Positions 10,693-21,933 of a stretch of 64,000 nucleotides of DNA are shown here, in pieces (within the stretch, counting starts at the first letter, position 1; the number at the start of each line of letters is the position of its first letter). Where the stretch lies: the NCBI GenBank assembly GCA_017893485.1, contig CM030364.1, positions 207,067,384 through 207,131,383 of the forward strand, in the 5' to 3' direction. The translations under genes were made by a program, and so were the position numbers. The notes beneath the pieces are model-generated. The model was given only the letters and a program-made list of their open reading frames with translations. It did not search any database and had not been told where the DNA came from. This stretch comes from Hemerocallis citrina. Lineage: Eukaryota > Streptophyta > Magnoliopsida > Asparagales > Asphodelaceae.

Positions 10693-10992
10693 ATGAAAGG
10701 GATACCGGCTGCCAAAGGTGGAGGTCATCCAAGTAACGTGAAACCAAAGGGGCAACATGGAAAGATGGAAAAATGCAATGAGTATGAGTTTCAGGTTCCG
10801 CTGCATTTCCCGAGATACAGGCGGGCAGACTATGAGGCCATGCTGGAGTGGAAGTTGGATGTTCTTCTATGGCATTGCGGGCTTCCCGTAAAGGGCGATG
10901 TCAGCCAGAAGAGGAGCTATGTGATTGGTTCTTTTTTATGGCCTTCGTGTTATTGGATTATGTATTTCATGTTTGAATCATGTTACGGCTAA
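10693..10992 (+). pseudogene. Diverged, 5'-truncated copy of the small plant protein gene at 17701
   Basis: The 99-codon frame aligns with residues 12-94 of the 17701 gene product: MKGIPAAKGG against MKGMPAANGD, then FQVPLHFPRYRRADYEAML, EWKLDVLLWHCGLPVKGDV and QKRSYVIGSFLWP. The first eleven codons are replaced by the LTR-like fragment ending at 10690, and the C-terminus runs on about 15 residues past the family end. The core motif FQxPLHxPRYxxADYExMxEWKLDxLLxxxGLPxxGDVxxKR is kept without stops, so it may have been functional until recently or may be transcribed from the LTR. Confidence 0.65.
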
Positions 10993-11254
10993 ATCTTGGA
11001 ACGGTGAGAGAGATTTGTATTGTTCTTTTGTTTGAATTTTTCTAAAAACATAAAGTTTCATTTACTGGAAATTTTTGAAGGATTTTTGAAGGATTTTTGA
11101 AGTACTTTTTCGTGAGGTCTAACTAGATTTTGAATATGCTGGTGAGAATATGTTTTGAATTCATCTACTTTTCAAATTATATGAAGATTGATTATAATCT
11201 CAAATATTATAATGGGAGAGTTGAGGTTGTCATTTGTGACATTCAACCATCTAA

Positions 11255-11534
11255 TCTTAACCATTTATTTTTAATTAGGAGTTATATTAACCATTCATTT
11301 ACTCAATTGTTGTTAGTTATCATAATATCCTTAAAGTTTAAATTTATTTACAATATAATTATTTACAAAAGTAACACTCATATAAAATAAAAGTTTGTGC
11401 CACTAGCGGTAATTTATAAAAGATATGTATGGATAAAGAGAGGTCTTAGGTTAGGCCAGATTACGTCTTATTATTTTCTTTATAAAATAAATAAAAAATT
11501 GATTATAAAGTGCATTGCACGCGCAGGTTACTAG
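11255..11534 (+). mobile_element. Helitron-like 3' end, copy 1
   Basis: The stretch ends with a short hairpin GTGCATTGCAC followed by GCGCAGGTTACTAG and T. This resembles the 3' hairpin-CTAG(T) end of plant Helitrons. A diverged copy lies at 51187-51431, sharing blocks such as TTGTTAGTTATCATAATATC and AATTTATTTACA. No helicase is present and the 5' end was not found. Confidence 0.5.
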
Positions 11535-11704
11535 TTTATTTTAACGTTAATAGTAAGTTGGGAATAATTGCTGCTTTCTTTAATTCTTTGAATTTTATTA
11601 TTTTAGTTTGGGATTGCTTAAACTCTTTTATTATTGAGTGGTATTAGTGACCTAAAGCATAGGTAGTCATTGGTTATTTTGTCAAAATTTTTAAAATTTG
11701 GAAA

Positions 11705-12380
11705 AAGTAGCACTGCAATCGTTGGCCATTTACCAAAAATTTAGGTTTCGTATGAACTGTGGTCGGCTATATTTGGGAGACGAAATGACAATTGCCAAAA
11801 TATAGCTAACGAAATATGATTTATCGTCTGTTTGATCGGACGAAAAATTATCTTGCGCCGCTTAATTTTTTATTTTATTTTTTTCCTTGGATGGTAAATG
11901 ATTTACCATCCCAAAAATTGATGATTTCTCGACGAGGAATTATTCCCTGTCCTTGAATTTTTTTTTTTTTAATTAAAAAAAGGTCGGACGGGAGATGAAG
12001 CCCCGTCCCATACATTTCTCCCCTAAAAATTTCTATACAACTACCTTATAAGTATTTCTGTGGTTAAACATAGGTTTAAATGTTAATTAATTAAAAATTA
12101 AGAAATAATTAGGATTAATTTAACAGTTTCAAGAAATTAATAATGATTTAAAGTTTTTTTTTTTTTTTTTAAATACGACCGACGGGAAATGATTCCCGTC
12201 CGTTCGAATTTTTTTTTTTTTTTTTTATTACGTTGGATGAAAAATAATCTTTCATTTGAGATTTTAAAAAGTTCAAAAACCCAATTTTTGACATTCGACG
12301 ACTGCAGCGCAAAACCCTTTTTTCCATTTCCATTTGCCAAATACCCAAAATTTGGGTCTCCATGACTAGAGATGCTCTTA
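11705..12380. mobile_element. PIF/Harbinger-type relic or MITE
   Basis: The right end reads GAGATGCTC followed by the target triplet TTA, the usual PIF/Harbinger layout. The left end is tentatively AGCACTGCAATCG near 11707. The interior shares style and motifs with the Harbinger 5' region at 51592-52190: poly-T/A tracts, 'TTGCCAAATA', and internal palindromes. No transposase remains; long T-runs give a spurious lysine-rich reverse frame. Confidence 0.55.
11889..12202. repeat. Four 22-25-nt internal palindromes (GGACG...CGTCC type)
   Basis: Imperfect palindromes lie at 11889-11911, 11930-11952, 11986-12008 and 12178-12202. Each has a GAYGG-like left stem and matching CCRTC right stem around a core such as AAATGATT. 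Four more of the same pattern occur in the Harbinger element at 51794-51960. Confidence 0.7.
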
Positions 12381-13760
12381 GAAATAATTTGAATCATTTC
12401 CCTATTTCTTTAAAAACTAACTAAAATAATTAAAATTTTAATATTAGGTAAACCATTCACTCACCAATAAGCAATGTCTTGCATGTTACAAGAGTGCAGT
12501 ACAAAATTATGACTAGGTTGAGAACTCAGGTTCAAAGCTAGATATTGCAAAACTCAAAAAAGTAAGCCATCCATTCCGTTTCGAAATTGTTTAGTGGGTA
12601 ATGTTTAATTTCACACACAGAGAACAGAGAACTACGTGTTGATGCCACAATACTGCTGCAGCCAGATTCAAAACGTGTTGATGCTGGCGATATCACATTT
12701 TTAAAAGATTTTAACGCCAACGTGGAGACATATCTCAATGATCAATTTGAGAGGTTTGACATAGGGAGAAGATGTAATTCAGAGGAACTTCCCGAATAAG
12801 AGGAACCAACTCTCAACATTCACCTCCAACGATGCTCATCCTCCAAAGTGTCCATCTCTTATTTCATTTCTCTTCATACATCGTGAACCAACATTTCATG
12901 ATCCTATGATGGAAGAACAAGATGTCTGACTGCAGACAAATTTACGAATGAATGCAGGTAATGAGGTTGAGACCAAGAGAACTGCAAGGATACTCTTATC
13001 ATATAGATGAGAAAGTTATGATTCCTGGTAATGTTTATCAGTCATGGCAATTTACGTATGAATGCAGGTAATGAGGTCGAGGCTGAGAGAACTGCAAGGA
13101 TACTCTTACCATATAGATGAGAACGTTATGATTCCTGGTCAAGTTTATCAGTCATGGCTTTCAGGATACTCTTAGCATTACATCAAAGAGAAGAAGATGA
13201 AGGACTAAGGTTCATATTCAAAGCTTTTCCTTTACATAATTATTCTAAAACTAGAGTACTTTCAGTTTTTAATTCTCTAAGGTTATTGTAATAAAAATGT
13301 CATAGCCTTGACTTTTGTAGTGAAAATACACCCAATTTCACTTGAAAAATAGACATCTCTGGGACTTGCACCAGTAGTTAATATGGCATAGTTAAGCACA
13401 AACTAGAGAAAAACTTTTGACCTTAAGAGATTATCTTGTACGAGGATCTGCAGCCACGAATAGAGTGAGCGGATAGAGAAGACCACAGTTTTCTCCATTT
13501 CCAATGCTCTTCTATCCCATCAGTGACAGAAAAATTATATTAGGGGATTCAACCAGCAATATTAACTTCGCTATTAATTTTTTGTTTGATTTTGGAACCT
13601 GGCATTCATTCTTCCAGTAAATAAAATATAAAGTCAAATACACACATATAAATGAAAGATAATATCTTTGTTATAGTATTATTATATTTGCCCGTAACAC
13701 CTACCTTAACCATAAATAAAACCCTTGATCACCTAAATAGCCAAGAACCTCCTGTTGCAC
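12381..13760. other. Non-coding stretch with a 110-bp tandem duplication
   Basis: No protein family is recognised on either strand. The only clear structure is a direct duplication with a period of 110 bases (12938-13047 and 13048-13157), both units carrying GAGAACTGCAAGGATACTCT. It could be decayed host intergenic DNA between the two gene copies. Confidence 0.5.
12938..13157. repeat. 110-bp tandem duplication
   Basis: TTTACGAATGAATGCAGGTA at 12941 recurs with one change at 13051. The units stay alignable through GTTTATCAGTCATGG with several substitutions. Confidence 0.9.
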
Positions 13761-16700
13761 TAGGGATGGCAAACGGGCCAGGTCAACCCACGATCCGCCC
13801 GCTTAACCCGGCCGGCGAAATTCCGGTTCGGATTCGGGTCGAACCCGTTAACAGAAACGTGTCGACCGGGTCTTGAAATAGGCAAATTTAACCCGATCAA
13901 CCCGGCCCGTTAATCCGGATGCACAGTGCTCGACCCGCCCGCGAACCCGCGGGTTGCAAATCGTTCGACCCGCGCGGGTCGACCGTTCGACCCGTGGGTT
14001 CAACGGACTGATCCCCTTACCGAGAGCAATAACGGCTCTTTTAGCCATTATTTTTTGTTTTTTTTTTGGTTATTTTTATTATTTCCCTATAAATACCCCT
14101 AAAACCCACACTAAAAATTTACACCTTACTCTCTTACTCTCTCTACTATTATTACTCAATTCATTTCAATTTTTGTGAACAATTGAACAAACAAGGTAGC
14201 AAGACGTATACACGATCAAACGACAAATTCCGATCGTATCCAACTCAAAATTCTGATCGTCTTCAAGTCTTCAACTCTCCTCCAAGTGATCAAGTCTTCA
14301 ATTTCGAACTTCTACTTCTACTTCTATTCTTATTTTTACGGGTTTTTTTATATACGAGTATCCACGGTGAATGGCATCAAAATTTCATATCCCTCTTCTT
14401 CTATTTTTATTTTTATTGTAGTTATAGTTTTTTGTATCATATTTGTTTGTTGATTTTTTGATCTTCTCTCTCACAACCCTCTTGTTTTCTAATTTTTTTT
14501 TTGTAACGTATCGCGCCTTCATTGTGTTTAATTTTTTTACATACACTACTACATATCAACATGTCTAGATCACACGGTAGCGGCCGTAGCCAAAGTGGAT
14601 AAGATTCCCCCGACACTTTCCGTAGGCCTCCAATTGTCCCACAAAATGATCCCGCCGAAGACTACCCTAATCCTCCTCCCCAACAATGGGGTACACAAGA
14701 TGAGTTTGTAGGAGACATAGAATTAGAAGAAGAACCACAACAATAAGCCACCGAAACAACACTACCGGCTAGTAGTAGAAAAACTAGAGGAGAAAGTAGT
14801 GATTGACACAAATTTTATGATTATATTCCAAACGAAAATATACCGGGTGTAGGTTTAAAAGTGTGTAAAACATATTCGAAGCCATACAAATGGAAGAGGG
14901 GTGAGGGCACGGGTACAATTAGGCGACACATCCAAAATGTGCATAAAGAACTTCTTGTTGACGTACCCGGCCAACAAAAAATCCACCATAGGACCGGTCT
15001 AGTTGATAGCCATCCTTATGATCCGAACTTGTTCGTCAGGAAATGGCCTGATTAGTAATCAAAGGGAGAGTTACCATTTTCCTATCCCGAGAGTAGGGAC
15101 TTGGAAAATTTTAATCAAACCGCCTTAAACCCTCATTTTAGAAGAATCCCTAGGAATACTTACAAATCGGATTGTTTTAAAATGTACAATAAAATGTGGG
15201 AAGCTTTGATTGCAATTTTATGGAGTTTAACTTGTAGAGTTAGTTTAACTTCCGATTGTTGGACGAGTTGTAACAATATTCCAATGATGAGAATAACCTG
15301 TCATTGGATCGACATTGATTGGATTCTTCAAAAAAGAATCATATCACTTGCCGTGTTGCCCTATCTCCATAGTGGCAATGAAATTGCAAACCGTATTATA
15401 GAAATTTGTTATGTTTTTCATATTCGCGATAAAATTATGTGTATAAGTTTTGATAATGCATCTAACAACAATGCATCAATTAGTATTTTAAAAACCGCAT
15501 TAAACCCTCCATCTGACTATATTTTTCATGTTAGATGTGCATGTCATATTTTAAATTTATCTGTTCAAGATGCTTTAAAAATAGCCGAACTATATATAGT
15601 TAAAATTAGAAATTGTGTATATTTTATTGCATTAAGTGGTACCATATTTTAAGAATGGAAAGCTTGGTGTAGGCTTAAAAATGTAACTTTTAGAAAATTT
15701 TCAAAGGATATTAAACACCGATGGAACTCTACTTTTGATTTCCTATATGTTGTTATTGAATATAAAGAATGTAAATGATTATTGTATTGCAAAAAATATA
15801 CACAGCATTGAAATGACTCCCGTCGATTGGTATTATGCCGAATCTTTGTTGAAATTTTTAGAACCTTTTAAAACTACAACTTTCAAGTTTTCAAAATCTT
15901 ATGAATCTACTTCTAGTAGCATTTTTATTTCAATAGTTACTATGATGCAAACTTTTAAAGAAATGATCGATGATGCTTTTGTTGGTGATATTGTAAGACA
16001 TGCATACACAAAATTTTTGAAGTATTTTAACCATCCTCCTATGTTGTATTGTGTTGCTACTGTGATGGATCCTCGCATCAAATTAGAAGGTACGAAGAGT
16101 TTAATTGAAATATTTTTTAATTTACTTGGGGATGATGATAAAGAAATTGATTGCGCTTCTTTTGTAGTTAAATTTGAATCGACATTAAATAACTTGTATG
16201 ATTATTATAATAGATGTTTTGCTTCTAGTAGTACAACTTGTTTATTTAGTTCTTCTTCTGCTACTTCTAAAGGTAAGGGTAAGAATAAATTTGATGATAT
16301 AACATTTAATTTACTTGCACAAATTCAATAAAAAAAAATCTAGGACTAATCAACCAAATGAATTAAATTGGTATAACCAACAAGATTCTAAGTCTTTTAG
16401 TTCTTCACTAGATATTTTACACTGTTGGAAAGACCATGAACACACTTATAATATTCTTAAATATATGGCTAAAGATCTACTAACTCCTCCTGTCTCTACA
16501 GTTACTTTTGAAAGTATATTTTCTAAAAGTGGCAGGGTTCTAACTGATTACAGGAATCGCTTGAAGCCCCAATCGTTAGAGATGCTCATCTGCACAGAAG
16601 ACTGGCTAAAGGCTAAAAATAGGACCCAAGGAAAAGCATTATCGACGTCCACAAGTGGGAGCAACTCGCCGAAATAACAACAACAACAACAATAACAATA

Positions 16701-17269
16701 ATAGCAACCAAAATGAAGAATTCAAGACCAACAACAAGTCAACAGCAACAAATTGAAGGTCATCAAATTGACGATAATTGTAAATAGATAAAAATTGTAT
16801 TAAATCTTTGCTTGTTATTTAAAATTAGGAAAATTGAAGTAAATTGAAATTGTATATAAAAATTTGTTATTATATAAAACAAATTTATAGAGATCTTTAT
16901 TTCTTATTACAAATTGTGAAACTTGTATAAGTTGAAATCATATGAATAATATATCATTTTTTTTGGTAATTTCACTCTTCAATCTTATTATTATTATTAT
17001 TATTATTTTTTATGTTTATTATTAAAATTACATTTTTTTAAGTAAAAAAAAAAGTTAACTCTAGCCAGGACCAACCCGCGACCCGACCCGACCCAACCCG
17101 GGTTGGACCCGAAAGGGTTCACGGGTTGAGCGGGTCGCAAATTTACGCCACCGACTCGGCCCGGACCGGCCCGTTTAACCCCACGACCCGACCCGAACCC
17201 GTCCAAGTTGGGTGCAAACCCGGGCGGGTTCGACCCGACCAGGTCCGCCTGACCCGTTTGCCAACCCTA
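13761..17269 (+). mobile_element. hAT transposon, 3.5 kb, perfect 8-bp target duplication
   Basis: The left end TAGGGATGGCAAACGGG and right end CCCGTTTGCCAACCCTA form terminal inverted repeats with one mismatch. Both are flanked by TGTTGCAC (13753-13760 and 17270-17277), the 8-bp target duplication expected of hAT. Both subterminal regions are packed with CCCGACCCG/CGGGTCG-type repeats (13780-14010 and 17070-17260), unlike the AT-rich interior. A TATAAATA at 14089-14096 precedes the transposase region. Confidence 0.95.
14561..16677 (+). pseudogene. hAT transposase, broken by stops and frameshifts
   Basis: Starting from the ATG at 14561, the frame meets a stop within 14 codons and two more before 14861. 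It then encodes a BED-type zinc finger region (CKTYSKPYKWKRGEG, then HIQNVH) up to 15055 and, in the same frame, the core at 15101-15652 (LTSDCWTSC, CISFDNASNNNASI, HVRCACHILNLSVQDAL). It changes frame at about 15735 and again at about 16315, where the C-terminal hATC dimerisation domain is found (LKYMAKDLLTPPVSTVTFES, SKSGRVLTDYRNRLKPQSLE). Conserved SDxWTS and RCxCHxLNL motifs place it with plant RICESLEEPER/Ac-like hAT transposases, which cut and paste the element. This copy cannot make an active enzyme. Confidence 0.85.
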
Positions 17270-17471
17270 TGTTGCACTATATGCACTAGGCAATTAATTT
17301 TGTTGTTTAACAATCAGTTAAATCTTATTTTTGTTCATAACAAAATATATTTTGCATAATGAGAGCTTAAAGTTATAAGTAATGATGAAAATACCTAATG
17401 AAAATTTACTACCAAACAAGGGCATAAACAAACTTGTTCCTTTTCTTTTACTACATTTTCAATGGGCCACA

Positions 17472-17492
17472 GCACTATCCGAGATATGAACA
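17472..17492 (+). repeat. 21-nt exact copy of host-gene exon sequence in its own 5' flank
   Basis: The 21 bases at 17472-17492 equal 17841-17861 inside the coding sequence (codons around HYPRYEQ). Including flanks, 27 of 28 bases match. The copy lies 229 bases upstream of the start codon. Confidence 0.9.
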
Positions 17493-17613
17493 AAGCCCGA
17501 CCCAGTTTATAAGAGCAATGGCACAACAGTAATACCTACCAACTTCTAAGGCCCAGAGGTAAATACGTACCCCTCTTCTTTGTTGTTTGCAAATTCTACT
17601 TCATCCCTCTCCC

Positions 17614-17620
17614 ATAAATA
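17614..17620 (+). promoter_or_regulatory. TATA-like box of the small host gene
   Basis: ATAAATA in a CCCATAAATACACCCCCACC context lies about 85 bases before the start codon at 17701, a normal plant core promoter arrangement. Confidence 0.5.
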
Positions 17621-17700
17621 CACCCCCACCCACAGCCCTAATCTCAACATCGTCTCAAAAAACAATAAAAGTTCCAAAATCACAAATTTCTGCTTTCGAG

Positions 17701-17985
17701 ATGAGTTTAGAGTATGTAGCAAAGTTGTTAGGGATGAAGGGGATGCCGGCAGCCAATGGTGATCATGCAAATAATGCGGAAGCGAACCGGCAATGTGGGA
17801 AGGTGGACGGATGCGGCAGCTACGGGTTTCAGATGCCACTGCACTATCCGAGATATGAACAGGCAGACTACGAGGTCATGCCAGAGTGGAAGTTGGATTG
17901 TCTTCTACGGGAGTACGGTCTGCCCATTGAGGGGGATGTCGACCAGAAGAGGATCTTTGCGATTGGTGCTTTTATCTGGTCTTAG
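17701..17985 (+). CDS. Small conserved plant protein (DUF7722-like), intact
   Basis: A 94-residue single-exon protein. The N-terminal third is variable (MSLEYVAKLLGMKGMPAANG). A dense conserved block follows from residue 44: YGFQMPLHYPRYEQADYE, MPEWKLDCLLREYGLPIEGD, VDQKRIFAIGAFIWS. I recall this block from a small plant-specific family of unknown function, catalogued as DUF7722; the family name is from memory and unverified. No signal peptide or membrane segment is visible. The ATG at 17701 is chosen because the paralogue at 10693 and the conserved core share this frame, and a TATA-like box lies at 17614. An in-frame upstream start does not exist; the longer frame starting at 17587 shares the same stop and is less likely. 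It is the only host gene in the window without a break. Confidence 0.8.
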   Translation: MSLEYVAKLLGMKGMPAANGDHANNAEANRQCGKVDGCGSYGFQMPLHYPRYEQADYEVMPEWKLDCLLREYGLPIEGDVDQKRIFAIGAFIWS

Positions 17986-18242
17986 GCTGTTTCCTGTTTT
18001 CGTGTTTGCTGCAAATTACAGCTTATTCTTATAGAGAGGGATATTTTTATTGAGAGAAAACTTTTGTATTGACTGACTGCTGCTTTCTTGGAGTCTTTGG
18101 TTATTTTAATTCGTAATTTTTAGCCTTGGCATTAATTTATTTCTTTGATCATTTTCATGATTAATCATCTATGAAATAGTTCCCTGAAAGTAGATGCCTT
18201 TCCCTGTTTCTTGGAAAATTACAAATTTAATATATCAAGTGA
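17986..18242 (+). other. 3' flank of the small host gene
   Basis: Short AT-rich sequence with no coding signal. A segment CTGCTGCTTTCTT near 18080 resembles one near 11570, downstream of the 10693 copy, so both may derive from the ancestral 3' untranslated region. Confidence 0.35.
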
Positions 18243-18890
18243 TGCTGCTTGTTATTGGGTATGGGAGCAACAGATAGTGAATTCTTTTGGTGAAGAGGAA
18301 ACTTGGATCTCGGCCTCCGACCTGACCCTGTTGTGAGGCTGATAAGTGGTTTAGTCTGATGAATCGGGTGATGGATGACTATCGCTGATCACTCGCAAAA
18401 AAGTTTGAAACGTCGGGAAGATTCCTGGCGACAGAACTTCCGACGCTCAAATTAATAACCAGCTATTTAAAGGGTGATTAGATGATAAAATTGTGATTAC
18501 TTGGTTAATGTAGAGATAGGGTTATATTTATAGGCTAGTAAGGGTCAGTTTAGGGAATTGTTCCCCAATGATTAATCCAGCTGTTGATTCCCTGATCATG
18601 GGGGGAGATCTGATCCATGATGGGCCGGATTCGAGGGATGGGCCTTTGAGTGGCCCATAAGTTGTTATGTGATCTCCTCCAGATTCGCGCTAGGACCGAG
18701 TGGTGCAGATTCTCCTCTATTTTTACCCTCATCATAAGCCCCCCATTTTCGGAGGTGACCTTTCGGTTTCCTTCGAGGGGTAGTTGACTCATTGAGGGGG
18801 TTGCGTAGACGACGACAATCTGCACGCGTCGAAATCGGGAGTGTCCCACTATGGTGTGAATCTACGAGAAGCATGGGGACGACTGCCATG
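18243..18890 (-). mobile_element. 3' LTR of a second Tat-type gypsy element
   Basis: The lower border reads TGCTGCTTGTTATTGGG, an LTR end in CA on the minus strand, abutting host sequence. It shares GGGAGCAACAGAT, CTGGCGACAGA and a minus-strand TATAAATA (near 18525) with the LTR-like region at 9825-10330. The upper border is approximate. Tandem repeats follow directly. Confidence 0.5.
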
Positions 18891-19790
18891 ATAAAGTGGG
18901 GGGAGACTCCCCAGCTCGAGACCCTCGTGAGGGTCGGCCTCGAACACCACGCCAAGGCGTAGCAAATTGAGACCTTGTGAGAGCTCCTCATAAGGGTCGG
19001 TCTTGGACGCCATACCGAGGAGGCAGCGAGTGAAAGCCTTGGGGTAGTTCCTCATGAGGGTCAGCCTCGGATGCCACGCCAAAGGTGCAGTGAGTTGAGA
19101 CCTTGGACGAGTTCCTCATGAGGGTCGGCATCAGACACCACGCCGAGGGCGCAATGAGTTGAGGCATTGTGAAAGTTCCTCGTGACAGTCGGTCTCGGAT
19201 GCCACGCCGAAGGGGCGGCGAGTTGAGGCGTTAGGAGAGTTTCTCATGAGGATCGGCCTCGGACGCCACGCTGAGGGGGCGGCGAGTTGAGGCATTGTGA
19301 AAGTTTCTCATGAGGGTCGAGCATTGGGATAGTTCATCATGGTGGTCGGCCTCCGACGCCACGACAAACGAGGCGGCGATTTGATGCCTTGTCAGAGGCT
19401 CCTCATGAGGTCGGCCTCGGACGCCCCACTGAGGGCACAACGAGTTAAGGACTTGGTGTAGTTCCTCATGACGGTAGGCCTCGGGCACCATGCCAAAGGC
19501 ACAGCAAGTTGAGGCCTTGTGAGAGTTCCTCGTGAGGGTCAGTCTCGAATGCCGCACCAAAGGGACGGCAAGTTAAGTCCTTGGAAGAGTTCCTCATGAG
19601 GGTCGGCCTCAGATGCCACGCTGAAGGGATGGCGAGTTGAAGCCTAAGTTCCTCATGAGGGTCGGCCTCGGACGCCACGCCGAAGGGGGCAGCGAGTTGA
19701 AGCCTTGTGAGAGCTCCTCATGATGGTCAACCTCGGATGCCACGCTGAGGGAGCAACGAGTTAAGACCTCGATTCTAGTCGTCACATGAC
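18890..19790. repeat. Tandem array of about 62-66-bp units
   Basis: Roughly thirteen units contain TCCTCATGAGGGTCGGCCTC, a GACGCCACGCCGAAGGGG-like segment and GGCGAGTTGAGGCCTTGTG. The units are GC-rich and have diverged by substitutions. The reverse-strand frames over the array (repeats of RLTLMRN and EADPHEEL) follow from the repeat, not from selection on a protein. Similar units recur at about 22080-22340, beyond the LTR copy, so one array was probably split by that insertion. Confidence 0.85.
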
Positions 19791-19807
19791 ACTGTGGTCT
19801 CTAGGGC

Positions 19808-21933
19808 TATAACGCCCAGCAAAATTGGGTTATGACAATTTTGTCCCACGTGTATTACGCACATGTATTTTCTACCATTACGTGAAATATCCATAACATT
19901 ATCAGTATAAATATTTTACGTATGTTATATTTTGATTGTTTATAAACATTTCTCCGTTCCTCAAATCCATTTTGCATTCGAATATTTATTGGTACGTGCG
20001 ACGCACATGTTTGTAGTGCATATGTTGGTTGTATTCTTTTTTCAAAATAAAATTTATGAAGTGTGTATGTTTATTTTTATTTGTGGGTGAAACTTTTTTT
20101 TATAATTAATTTAAACTAGTTTTTATTAAATTCATGATAAATTAAGTAACATATGCATTTATATAAAATAAAATTCCAAATTATTTGGTGTGCTCACACG
20201 AACACGTAGCAAGCACGTGTACGTGTTTCTCACCCCACACAAGTGGCCGACCATTTTTGTAAATGAAGAGGGAATTGAATTAATTTTATTGGGTTAGCAT
20301 AGATTAAGGAATGTGGGTAGTTATTTGAATTGTGGGTGGTTCTAAAAACCTCCCCACCGCTCTTTCCTTTAGATACACACCAGCCAAACTAGGAGAGCTC
20401 TCACTTTTCATTTTTTTTTAAATCAAACACTTTATTCAATGAAACTTTGGTCTTTGATGAAGGAGCTGGGAGATTTTTTTCTCTAGGAATTTCTACTTGC
20501 AAGTTGCATCTAAGAGGTGAGTGTTTCTTTAGTTTCTAATTTTATATTGACAAGATAAAGTTAGAATTTATGTTAGGAGAATCTAAAATCTTTTAGATGG
20601 TGCATGTTAATTAAACAAGATAGAATTATAGAAAAGAAATTTTGTGTCATGTATTAGATTGTTAAGTTCATTAAATTGCTAAAGTGGAAATATCATGTTC
20701 ATTAGTCAAATTTTTAAATAGAAGTAAACATACATTAGATTGAGAGATCGTATGAGATATAATGTTTGAATAGCATTGTTGCATTAGCATGGTTCTATTA
20801 TTGTGATGTCTCATATTAATAATTACTTAAACATGAGCAATGTATGAATTTATTGTTTGCTGAATTTTCCATGTTAAATCTCTGTAATGTAGAATTTGAG
20901 TGGTACAAGTTAGGAAATTATATTTCGATGTTAGTGTAATGTAACTATAGTAAAGTACAGTAAACTATATTTATTTTCATAAGAGGAAATCAAAAGTGAA
21001 TGAGGATAGGGAACATGGTTAGTGTGCTCAGTTCTTGGTCGTTGTGAACAGTGACGGGGGTTGAAAGTATCTGGTTTGAAACTTGGGAACTCCTTTTCTT
21101 TGGGTCAAGATAATTATAATTGAATTAAGGACAAACACTAGATGGGAGATGTGATGAAGTAAGGACAAACATGAGTATGAAGGTCTTGGTTGTTCTACGG
21201 TGTGAGATGGTCCCCGGAATTATCGAGGTGTAAGTGGAAATGTCTACAGTTCATCTGCGGTGTGAGATTCATCTCCGGAATTATCGGAATCGAGGCGACG
21301 CTCATGGAATATTTTCGTGACTGTTGAGGTGCCATAGCTTGCGGTGTGGGATTGAATCCCCAGAATTATCGGGATGCGAATGATCATCTGCGGCGCGGGA
21401 TTTATCTCCAGAATTATCGGAGCATGGGCTAAATACTCACAAAATATCTAAATCTTATGTTAGTCACGGATGTAAGTTTTCATGGCGATGGATTGAACCC
21501 TATAATGAGGAGTATGTTAAGGGCTTGCCCTCGGACCTATGTAGTATGGGATGCATAGAATCCGATCAAGTGCGCATTAATGTTGCATCGTAAGTATGAA
21601 TGTCTGCATTAGTCATTAAGTTCATATCATACACTAACATCATTAAGATAGTCACTTTTCATTTTGCATTCAAGTTTGTGTTTGCTAAATTAAATAATAG
21701 TTGTATTATAGCATTGTGTCAGTTGTATGAAACTGACGTGCCCGCAGTTTTCAAGTTGCATGACTCGAATTAGCGAGCGAGGATATGAGTTTGGTGTTGA
21801 TGACTGTTAAGAGATTGATGATATTTGATGTTATAAATTGTATTTCTTTTATGTAATTTTCCGTTGTGTATTGTAAATAATGACAATGTAATGAAAAGTT
21901 TTAAATCGGTGTAAGTGGTTAAGCAATGAGAAT
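19808..21933 (+). mobile_element. LTR copy of the TGTAAC...GTTACA family (probable solo, decayed 3' end)
   Basis: It starts TATAACGCCCAGCAAAATT, matching the reverse complement of the LTR ends at 38823 and 48501 (GCTGGGTGTTACA). It shares the downstream order of that family, including short repeats with CGGAATTATCGG (21220-21420) and the promoter-distal GCCCTCGGACCTATGTAGTA block. The end near 21933 lacks the GGGGCGTTACA terminus. AGGGC before and AGGGT after may be a target duplication with one mismatch. It sits inside the tandem array. Confidence 0.6.

Noticed and set aside
12137..12397. Lysine-run frames on the minus strand
   Set aside because: The lysines come from long T-runs inside a PIF/Harbinger relic.
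18665..19678. Reverse-strand frames with repeated EADPHEEL-type peptides, like a repeat protein
   Set aside because: The peptide repeat is a by-product of a 65-bp DNA tandem array; the unit length is not constantly a multiple of three and frames break repeatedly.
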